DNA of 20,989 bases from Haplomitrium mnioides. Its lineage: Eukaryota; Marchantiophyta; Haplomitriopsida; Calobryales. The stretch is from contig JBNGIS010021588.1 in the NCBI GenBank assembly GCA_049999725.1, positions 1 to 20,989 of the forward strand, written 5' to 3'. Under the pieces are notes generated by a model. That model was not told the DNA's origin. It worked only from the letters and a program-made list of their open reading frames with translations, and did no database searches. The position numbers and the translations under genes were made by a program. Of the stretch, positions 1-7,360 are shown one piece after another. Each line of letters opens with the position of its first letter. Positions within the stretch are counted from its first letter, which is position 1.

Positions 1-14
1 TATATATATATATA
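1..14. repeat. (TA)n microsatellite at window edge
   Basis: Seven TA dinucleotides occupy the first bases of the window. The tract may continue upstream of the window edge. It is ordinary low-complexity plant intergenic DNA. Confidence 0.8.
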
Positions 15-1017
15 GCACATACTATCTTCTTACCAATCACTTGGTTGACAATCTCATTTTTCAGGTTGAGCCAAGAGCAACCAATCTCTCCAGATTTGCA
101 ATTCTTCAAGTGGCAAGTCAAATTTGCATCTTCTAGTATTTATGAAAAAAAAAATCTCTTGTGCATCAATCACATCATGGTAACCAAAATTAGAGATAGA
201 GCTATAGAAAATGTAGCAAAAATAAAATAAAAATTCATTTAGCGAATGAGAGAAAATTTATCAAAGATCCTACCATTTATACTTTCCATCCTTGATTTTG
301 TGGAAGTATGCAACACAAGTCAACAAAATTGGAAGTCAATATTTGTCATCAACTCCATCAGAGTTTCCCTTCTTGAGCCACATGATTACCAAAACTTTGG
401 AGAACTAAGACTCAAAAGATAAGTCTGACCATGGTTTATAGAAAATCAACAATATAATACTACAAAGCATAAAATTAATACAAGATTTGCTAATTGGAGT
501 TCTTTGTTCTCCTTTATATCTAATAAGTGTTGTTTTTCTCTTGCAATTGACTTTCTTGATTTTCTTTTAATCCATTCGATCGCCTCCTATTTTCATGGTT
601 GCATGAGCCAAAGATCAAACTAGACCTACCTCTACCTACACACATATAGACTCTATCGAAATACATAAAAACCCAACCCACATATACTCTTGATGTGTGG
701 TTTATTGTTCTTCATGTTTGATGTTTTCCTTTGGTGATGGCATTTACTATAGCTAATCCTTGTTATTACTTGATTCTTATAACTTGAAATGCAAATACTT
801 CTAAATCTATTAATAGATATACATATAAATTGTCTTTCATCACCAAAAATTTCTTTTCTCTTGTTATCATTTTAAATTCTCATCTTGTTGTCTATCTTCT
901 TATTAGTAAACTCTATTTATCATTGCTCAAATAATCTCTCTCCTTAGGTATCAACAATTTCTTGAATGACTACTCTATTTGTGCATGGATTCTTTATATT
1001 GTTCATTATAAAAAACT
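15..1017. other. AT-rich stretch without recognisable gene
   Basis: About 1 kb of AT-rich sequence with frequent stops in all frames; the only open frame over 60 codons (45-230, +) resembles nothing I know. If the primer site at 1021-1033 is real, this stretch would be the decayed interior of a minus-strand retroelement. I read the minus strand leftwards from the primer site and did not find a gag, zinc knuckle or protease motif, so that assignment stays open. Confidence 0.5.
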
Positions 1018-1020
1018 ATT

Positions 1021-1033
1021 GGCTCTAAAACCA
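1021..1033 (-). promoter_or_regulatory. tRNA-Met-like primer binding site (minus strand)
   Basis: On the plus strand the bases read GGCTCTAAAACCA. This matches the complement of the plant initiator tRNA-Met primer site (GGCTCTGATACCA) at 11 of 13 positions. It is followed by ATG, so a minus-strand LTR ending in CA would begin at 1035-1036. A primer site next to an LTR end marks the 5' end of a retroelement transcribed towards lower coordinates. The match is short and imperfect, and the interior to the left shows no recognisable gag. Confidence 0.4.
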
Positions 1034-1230
1034 ATGTAAAAGAACTCAAAGACAAAATTCAAACAAGTAAGCAACTCAAATACCAAGATAAGCATTTACC
1101 AAAACCAACCAAAGAGAACACAGTCAAAAGCTCAAACCAATTGAGAAGACCTCTAAATTGAGAATATGGGAAATAAGACCCTCATGTTTATACTTGAAGA
1201 GGAGGTGGTACTTAACTTCCTTCACTTACG

Positions 1231-1360
1231 AGTTACTTCAACTTTCAACCCTAAAAGTAACCATATCCTACTTCTTTAAAAGTAACTTTATAGAAACAAG
1301 TTGCTTCAACTTCCAAACCTGAAAGCAATCTCATACCACATCACAAAAAGTAACCCTACT
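1231..1360. repeat. Two-copy direct repeat, 68-bp offset
   Basis: AGTTACTTCAACTTTCAACC at 1231 recurs at 1299 as AGTTGCTTCAACTTCCAAAC, and each is followed by a related segment ending in AAAAAGTAAC or AAAAGTAAC. The offset is 68 bases. The copies are degenerate and lie just before the longer minisatellite, with which they share the word ACTTC and the TATAGAAACA context, so both may come from one ancestral U3 repeat. Confidence 0.55.
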
Positions 1361-1450
1361 TTAGTGGTCACTATCACACACTTCACTCCTTTTTATTTCA
1401 CAACATAATATATCTACTACTACAACATGTTTACTATGGATACTTGCTAC

Positions 1451-2125
1451 ATAGAAATAACTTCTTGCCACTTGTTTTAATTCGTTTAATTTTTATAGTA
1501 GTGTTATTCATTCACACTCATTATATAGAAACAACTTCTCACCACTAGTTTTGATTGGTATTACTTGTTATCACAATGCTCTTCATAGATTTTTTACATA
1601 AAAGTAGCTTCTTACCACTAGTTTCAATCACTACACTTCTTGCTACAATAATCTTTTTCAATACTCATTACATAAAAATAGCCTCTTACCACTATTTTGG
1701 ATGATTACACTCTTTGTGACAATGCTCTTCATCATGACTAGTTTTGATTTATTATACTTTGTGTCACAATGCTCCCCATCTTTACTCGTTGTATGGAAAA
1801 AACTTCTCGCCACTAGTTTAGACTGACTATTCTTCTTATCACAATGCCTTCTATAGTTCTTACTATGTAGAGATAACTTCTCACAACTAGTTTTGATTCA
1901 TTGTTGCATTTTCTTAATCAATCATTATTATGTAGAAATAGCTTCTCACCACTAGGTTTGGTTCATTATACTCTTTGTTACAATGTTTCTTGTACTCATT
2001 TTGTAGAAATGGCTTCTTTGAATTTATTTCAATTCATGATACTTCTTATTACAAAGTTTTTTTTATCAATACTCATTATATGGAAATATCTTTTGCTAAC
2101 TACTTTCAATTAATTATGCTTATTT
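1451..2125. repeat. Degenerate minisatellite, about 74-bp unit, nine copies
   Basis: A unit beginning ATAGAAATAACTTCTCACCA, then CTAGTTTTGATT, a T-rich middle, TTGTTACAATGCTCTTCAT and ACTCATTAC, recurs with starts near 1451, 1525, 1598, 1672, 1793, 1867, 1932, 2003 and 2080. Most offsets are 71 to 75 bases. The 121-base step at 1672 to 1793 contains one extra partial unit, and one step is 65. The copies have diverged strongly, so the array is old. Two open frames that run through it (1901-2113 and 1975-2160) are by-products of the repeat and not genes. Confidence 0.75.
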
Positions 2126-2400
2126 TTATAATTTTTTCATTAATATTGTTAGAAAAATAGCACATATGCAAATGGAATATGTAACTAAAGGAGGAAATTT
2201 TAGTGAATGAGAAGAAAACCTTCTAAATCAAACATTTAAGATAAATAAAAATACCAAGCTGGCGGAAGCCAATTACAACCTCAATTATATATGTTGTCAT
2301 ATATGTATTTCTACAATGTTGAGTACCTCATTGCATTCATAGTAAAATACATTGACTGGTTGTAGTCGAATAAGAAGCAAAATACTCTCAATCAAAATGT

Positions 2401-2589
2401 TTATCGTATATGCATATGTATAAGCTCTTTGAATTCAATAAGCAACATTTCTAGATTAAATATTGGTAGAGTGGGATATTTTTGACAAGATTTCATACAA
2501 AAACCATTACCTTTGCAAAATTTCAAATTATTTGACCGACTACCGCAACATAAACTTCCATTTCCCAAGCAATTGTAGTGCATTTTCAA
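2401..2589 (-). CDS. Short cysteine-rich ORF of unknown function
   Basis: The 62-residue minus-strand frame starts at an ATG ending at 2589. It has six cysteines in its first 35 residues, spaced C-X6-CC-X9-C-X5-C-X3-C, within a segment reading CLGNGSLCCGS and later FCKGNGFCMKSC. The same frame stays open upstream of the ATG to about 2640, so the ATG is only a convenient start. Paired cysteines with glycine and asparagine recall small disulfide-rich plant peptides. There is no signal peptide in this frame, the spacing fits no family I can name, and the hydrophobic tail would be unusual. It may be a chance ORF or an exon remnant. Confidence 0.15.
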   Translation of the reverse strand: MKMHYNCLGNGSLCCGSRSNNLKFCKGNGFCMKSCQKYPTLPIFNLEMLLIEFKELIHMHIR

Positions 2590-2694
2590 TTCAAAGCCAA
2601 ATTTTCTACAATGTTGCCTATGTCTAACATAAGAAAGAAGCTATTATAGTCTAGAATACATAAATTTTTACACATTAAATATAGTACCCTGCCA

Positions 2695-2874
2695 ATGACC
2701 AGTGTTGTCAATGGAACTCTATCTCGAAGTGTGAAGGCATGGGATGATTTTGTGAGAATTCAAATGTGCTTAAACCCCTATCATAGAATGGAATATATTG
2801 CTATGAATTATGGAGAAGACTTAGAAGTTATTAGTGGCAACTTAGAGATGATCGATTTTCATCAATACATCTAG
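2695..2874 (+). CDS. Unrecognised 59-codon ORF
   Basis: An ATG at 2695 opens a 59-residue frame ending at TAG 2872-2874. Its composition is protein-like (SVKAWDDFVRIQMC, then YHRMEYIAMNYGEDLEV), in contrast to the low-complexity translations around it. No motif is recognisable. It could be an exon fragment or chance; length alone gives no support. Confidence 0.12.
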   Translation: MTSVVNGTLSRSVKAWDDFVRIQMCLNPYHRMEYIAMNYGEDLEVISGNLEMIDFHQYI

Positions 2875-3690
2875 ATTTGAGTACAAAGTAAATTGTGTTC
2901 TAATTGTAAATGTTTAAAAGCTTATATTTTAAAAAAATGAATTATATTACATGTAGCTAGTAAAAATTTAAATAAATGAAAAAACTCTTGTAAACTAAGA
3001 GTTATAACTAGTCAAAGCTACAAAGGTGCTTTGCAAAAAAGTCAAAACAGAGAGTATTTAAAGAGAAAAAAATACAAATATTATTGTTGGATAGAAATTG
3101 TTTTTGACAATCTTTCCAACAAGGTATATTTTAGGCACATTGAATAAGTATTGAAGACTTTATAGAGGTTCTTCTAAAGTAGGCTAAAGAGAAGAAAAGT
3201 CAAGAAAAGTCAATTTGTTCTTTGACTTATACTTTGAGAAAACCTTGAAGTATCATCTTATGAATTATTTCTAGAGACAAAGACAAGGTAGAAAAGTATT
3301 GGATCAATTGTTGAGATTCTTTGACAAGAGAAGCTCTATTTGAGAAGCTTCTTCTTGAAGAAGAAAACAAAAGTTGGAGATACTTCACGAGAACTATTAA
3401 GATTTAATAATTAGAGAGATAGTCATCATGGATTCTTTACCTATGATAACAAAATTTTTTAGTTTTACTCCTAGTAGTTATCTAGACTAATATTAAGAAG
3501 GAGGAGAGGGACTTGGTTTTCATTTTAGACTTGAGACTTGAGAGTTGTGAGAGACGAGTTTAATGAAGTGTTTGGAGGAGCTTTTGGAGGAGCTACATTG
3601 AAGACTCATTGGAAAGCAAACACTTGATTTTTCATAGAGTGAGGAGTTTGTTGAGAGTTAGTAGGGTGAGAGCATTTGGAGTAAAGAGTT

Positions 3691-3830
3691 GAGAGTTTCC
3701 AAGATATTTTTGTATTGAGTATTTATACTTTGTAGACTTTGTAGATTTTGTTGTGTATTGATGATTGCAGCCATATTTCAACCCACCTCTTATATTCAAT
3801 GTGCACTCAACATCAAAGTCATATCAGGAG
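3691..3830 (+). other. Weak LTR-end and primer-site-like segment
   Basis: A TATTTATACT at about 3720, repeated TTTGTAGA words, an ending ...CTCAACA near 3812 and then TATCAGGAG at 3822 resemble a Ty3/gypsy or copia R-U5 end followed by a degraded tRNA-Met primer site (TATCAGAGC). The match is short and no second LTR was found. It does lie directly upstream of Ty3/gypsy pol and gag fragments. Confidence 0.2.
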
Positions 3831-3927
3831 AAACTGGCAAAGCTTCTAGCTTCACAATTTTGGTTCCATTGTCGAGATCTCATTAAAAAGAGGGAAAGAA
3901 GGTGGTAATTGGGCTTTATACTGTTGA

Positions 3928-4190
3928 ATGTCAAGGGAGGACATGACAGAAAAGTGGCTAAGAATTTGTGAAATTATAAGGAGGATCAATTGCTCACCGC
4001 AGCCATTCAACAACATTGAGTTGAAGAGATTTATCAATTTAGTGAGCTATTACTTGTTTTTTACAAGTGACTTTGTTTATTTAGCAACACTATTGTATCG
4101 ACAATTGTACACTTCAATGGAATGGGTTTGGACCTTGGAGCATGAGCAAACATTTCATCAAATCAAGGAGAGAATTCTCAATTGTCTCAA
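3928..4190 (+). pseudogene. Ty3/gypsy reverse transcriptase thumb/connection fragment
   Basis: The frame contains LKRFINLVSYY..F and, about 25 residues on, WVWTLEHEQTFHQIKERI. These correspond to the well known plant Ty3/gypsy block (lrsFLGLasYYrrFI ... F.Wt.ehq.aFeelK) that joins the polymerase domain to RNase H. The catalytic fingers/palm region is not present upstream, and the RNase H core expected downstream is not readable after about 4190. It is a small relic of a pol gene. The open frame continues to 4350, but that part has no retroelement similarity that I can see. Confidence 0.6.
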
Positions 4191-4419
4191 TAGATGGTTA
4201 AGAAATTACCATTGTGGTACAAGTGTTTATTGTGGCCAAAATACATATGCAACAAAGATTAGTTGGACAATTTGGAGTGGAACGAATGGAGCAAGTTTTG
4301 GTAGATCCAAATCCATTTGTTTTCTTGATTCTAATCCAAGCTATTTGTGAGGTACATCTTTTTGTCTTGTGGTAGATGTGGTACGAACAAGAAAGCAATC
4401 AAGAAACAACACCAAGCTA

Positions 4420-5230
4420 TCTAACGAAGATGGGCAAGATTCTGGTCTTCTATAGCAAAGAAGATGAAAATGAGGAGGATTATCTATGAGATTTCAAGCG
4501 TGCTTGCATTGGAAATGATGAGAAGCAACCGGATAATTGGTTGGTGCTGCTACATGAATTTCTTAAATGTAAGGCTTTTAAATGGTACAAAGAGCAAAAA
4601 GAAGAAATTCTTGAGTCATGGACTAGCTTGACGAAAGCCTTGGTGGAAGAATTTCTCCCAACAAAAAGCTATGAGAAACTTATTCAAGAGGTAACACACT
4701 TGAAGCAAGAGGAAAGTGAAAAGTACGTTCATATGCTGAGAGAGTAGACTATTTAGAGACTCAATTTTGAAATGTGTTGAGAAAGAGTGGTGAGGATGTG
4801 AACTCTCTCATGGTGGGAATTACGGCAATGTTTGCAAAGCATTTTATTTTGGGGCTTAAACTTGAAATTTGAGCAAATGAAATACGAAAAGCCAACTACT
4901 CGAGTGGAGTCTTTACACATTGCCTTAAAGATGGAAGAGAGCTTGGAGGATGAGCAAGAAGAGAAGGTTGTTATGCTACTAAAAATTGCACAACTCATAG
5001 CGGCGGTAGTGCTCCTCCGCCACAAGCTCCAAATCCACATATGAATCAGGTGTTAACATTGATTGGAGAAAAGGCCTAAAAATTGGACTATGCCTAATAA
5101 AGAGAGGCGAATAGGACAAAAAACATGGAAAATATCACCTTTTTTGGATGAGAAGGAGGCCACTTCATCAAAAATTGCTCAAATCAAGAGAATTGTGCAA
5201 ATAGAAATGGTGGACGAGGTGTAAATCAAG
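4420..5230 (+). pseudogene. Ty3/gypsy gag fragment with ruined zinc knuckle
   Basis: The reading starts near FYSKEDENEEDYL (stop) DFKRACIGND and continues through NWLVLLHEFLKCKAFKWYK, SWTSLTKALVEEFLP and HLKQEESEKYVHM, the recognisable core of a retrotransposon gag domain. After 4747 the reading moves to another frame (ERVDYLETQF, FILGLKLEI) and near 4880 shifts back (KPTTRVESLHIALKMEESL). At 5137-5178 a knuckle-like GGHFIKNC keeps only the histidine and last cysteine; the first two cysteine positions are T and G and a TGA follows. In the same frame a Q/P/N-rich tail reaches about 5385. A gag downstream of a pol fragment means that this and the piece at 3928 are probably from different insertions or a rearranged one. 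Confidence 0.6.
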
Positions 5231-6240
5231 CTTAAGAGAGGGTCCTCGCTTTATAAAATAGATATGTGAGTCCAAAATTTGAAAGAATGCATACATCTAT
5301 ATATACAAAGTCACAAGAATCTCAATTTAAAAACATGCCTACTCCATAACCCTTCTCCAATTACAGTGAGCCAATATATCCTATGTAATAAGAAAAACTA
5401 AATATGTCTCAATTGTCATAATATAAGAGTTTATCTATGTAACAAATTTAGAGTAGCTTCTATTAATATGAGCCCACTTTATGTTGGGGTTTTGTTAACG
5501 AAAAGAACCTTTTGTGGAGCTCACATACCTACAAATGTTTATAAATAGCTTGAATCCCCATCAATAAAAAGTATGTGCTGATGGATAGTGCGGCCAGAGT
5601 ATGAATCTAAAGATAATCCATAAATGAAAAATGTTGAAGCTTATTGGCACAATGTATGTTGGTTATTTTGGTTGTATATGGATTTTCTTTAAAGAAGCAG
5701 CTCTTGGCAATCATCTTCTAATTTGTGAAAATGAACTAATATATCATGCTCCTCAAACAATCCCAAACCTAGAGTTGTACTATTATGGCACAAAACAGTT
5801 GACTCATAGACTGAACACTCCAAGCCTTATATTTAAAATGTTATATGGATTGGAATTTAAGCAATGTGAGAATGATATATTGATGGGTAAAATGAAATGA
5901 ACATCTTAGCAATGACTCCTTGAAGTTGAAGAGTACAACTATGTTACGACTAGAGATAGAGTTCAAAACAAGATTCAAGAATGTTCAAATACATGAATTA
6001 GAGCTTTGAATGACCTACATTGACTCAACATTAACATAGAAACAACTTTTGAAAGCTACATCGACACACGATAACAAACTAAGAGCATTTTTTAACTTGT
6101 AAAAATTCATGTACTAGAATAGATATATAATAAATTAAGATCAAGAAGCTATCAAAGAAGGGTATGTGTTTTCAAAAATAAAGTCTTTATGTAAAGTCAA
6201 GTTCATGTTTCTGTTTCTATTATATTATGTTAAATCTAAA
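5231..6240 (+). other. Mostly unexplained stretch, presumed old retroelement and LTR DNA
   Basis: No clear gene. Around 5465-5545 a frame reads SPLYVGVLLTKRTFCGAHIP, which weakly resembles the start of a retroelement protease but lacks the D-T/S-G site. An 89-codon frame at 5631-5900 has no recognisable motif. The 3' part should be U3 of the LTR whose promoter lies at 6244; I could not place the LTR start because no second copy is visible. Confidence 0.35.
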
Positions 6241-6243
6241 TGT

Positions 6244-6326
6244 CAAGTATAAAAGAAGAGGAAGAATTGAAGCTCGCTCTCCTTTTTCTTCTCTTTCTTC
6301 CTCTCTTCTTCTTTTTTTTTTTCCTT
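6244..6326 (+). promoter_or_regulatory. LTR core promoter: TATA box plus pyrimidine patch
   Basis: TATAAAAG at about 6249 is followed by a nearly pure pyrimidine run (about 6276-6326, CTCTCC then T/C blocks, with a long T tract). A TATA box followed by a Y-patch is a common plant core promoter layout. It lies about 190 bases before the primer binding site at 6440, the position expected for an LTR promoter driving the gag-pol pseudogene downstream. The LTR 3' end is probably at ACAACA near 6425 or just before 6440. Confidence 0.45.
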
Positions 6327-6439
6327 GTTTTTATTTTCTCTTTGTAATCTCTGGCACTGTATTATAGTTTTGCGAATCCCGTCTGTTTTCTAAGCTCTCA
6401 AGATTTTAAAATCTATCTTGACAACAAAATTCTTTTGGT

Positions 6440-6459
6440 TGTTATCAAAGCAAAGGTTC
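6440..6459 (+). promoter_or_regulatory. tRNA-Met primer binding site of host Ty3/gypsy element
   Basis: TGTTATCAAAGCAAAGGTTC differs from the plant initiator tRNA-Met primer site (TGGTATCAGAGC-CAGGTTC) by a few substitutions and one inserted base. Its position, after an LTR-like promoter and 49 bases before the first gag ATG at 6508, is that of a minus-strand priming site. Ty3/gypsy chromovirus-type and Ty1/copia elements both use it; the gag and pol downstream say Ty3/gypsy. Confidence 0.6.
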
Positions 6460-6507
6460 TTTTTGGTGGTGAGCTCTATAGAGAATCAAAGAGTGGTGGT
6501 TTAAGCA

Positions 6508-7360
6508 ATGCAACAATGGCTTGAACATCTTTCATGCTTTTTGGAAATGAGAATGAAAGAAATGGCAACTTTTCAAGAAGAAAAAAGTTATGGATGATTT
6601 TCAATGCCAAAAGCATGTGATGGGAAAATGGTTTCTGGTGCATTTGAGAACTTTATATTTTATTGCAAGCAATATTTTGAAACTACAAATATTAGAGAAG
6701 ATGTTCGACAAATTCTATTTGCTGCAAGTCAATTAGAAGAAGTTGCAAAGACTTGGTGAAGATATCAAATAAAACAAGTACAATGTGAATTACAAATTGT
6801 TGCTCCTACTGTTTCTTGGTGTGAATTCAAAGAAGCACTAATTTCAAGATTTAGGGTTGTAAATGATTCAAAATTAGCAAGAGATCAATTGGCTGAATTG
6901 AAGCAACTTGGTACATTGAGAAGCCATGTTACACAATTTCATGATACAATTATGCTGTTTTTTGATATAAGAGAAGAAGAAGTACTAGACCGCTTTGTTC
7001 ATGGATTGAAGCCTTGTAGGAGAATGGAAGTAACAATGAGAGAACCTTCTCAATCATAAGAAGTAATGGGCATAGCACAAATGCATGACTCATTGCTTGC
7101 TGCTACAAAAGCTAGGTCATGTTCTCAACCATTCAAATAGCGTACTCAAAACGTCACAAGCTCTAGTAGAATTAAAACCTCAACAAGAATTCAAATCACC
7201 TTGTTCCATCTTGACGGTATGATTGAAGAGCGCTCTTGTAGAATGTTGGTAGATAGTGGGAGCTCTAAAAATTTTATATCACTATGTTTTGCTAAGATAA
7301 AAAAAATAAAAATTTATGCCTATCAAGGGGAGTATTGTAACTATGCTTGATAGTCAAAAG
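6508..7360 (+). pseudogene. gag-pol: gag-protease of host Ty3/gypsy element (5' half, broken)
   Basis: From ATG 6508 a single frame runs to TGA 7348, interrupted only by stops at 6595, 6757, 7057 and 7138. It contains a gag core (FENFIFYCKQYFE, then LFAASQLEEVAKTW, WCEFKEALISRF, LAELKQLGTLRSHVTQF, VLDRFVHGLKP), then the start of an aspartic protease with the catalytic LVDSGSSKNF near 7246-7275. The stop at 6757 follows KTW, where a second tryptophan is usual, so TGG to TGA is likely. The zinc knuckle normally found between gag and protease is not visible; the gap between about 7140 and 7195 is short, which suggests a deletion. The frame is then cut by the nested element, and the protease C-terminus resumes at 17867. 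Confidence 0.75.
7356..7360. repeat. Target-site duplication, left copy (AAAAG)
   Basis: AAAAG directly precedes the TG of the left LTR at 7361 and recurs directly after the right LTR at 17862-17866. Five bases is the usual duplication made by Ty3/gypsy integrases. A perfect copy shows that both LTR ends come from one insertion and that the flanks have not been rearranged since. Confidence 0.9.

Larger units (their letters stand above)
1035..2164 (-). mobile_element. Probable minus-strand LTR remnant
   Basis: This block lies directly behind the minus-strand tRNA-Met-like primer site. Reading the minus strand, a TATAAA lies at 1187-1192, about 150 bases before the proposed LTR end at 1035; that is a usual promoter-to-U5 distance. 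The rest would be U3, and it is filled with two families of degenerate tandem repeats (1231-1360 and 1451-2125). The outer boundary is a guess: a TGTGCT on the minus strand at 2164 is a candidate start. I see no second copy of the LTR, so it is a solo or truncated LTR, or a misreading. Confidence 0.3.
2165..3690. other. Intergenic stretch with two short unassigned ORFs
   Basis: About 1.5 kb of AT-rich sequence without recognisable transposon or gene domains. It holds a cysteine-rich minus-strand ORF and a 59-codon plus-strand ORF, listed separately. A small inverted repeat (CTTCTTCTTGAAGAAG) lies near 3350. I see no splice-supported gene model. Confidence 0.45.

Noticed and set aside
5482-5490. 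TGTTGGGG as the 5' end of the host element LTR
   Set aside because: It falls inside the faint protease-like reading at 5465-5545, and no second copy or target duplication supports it.
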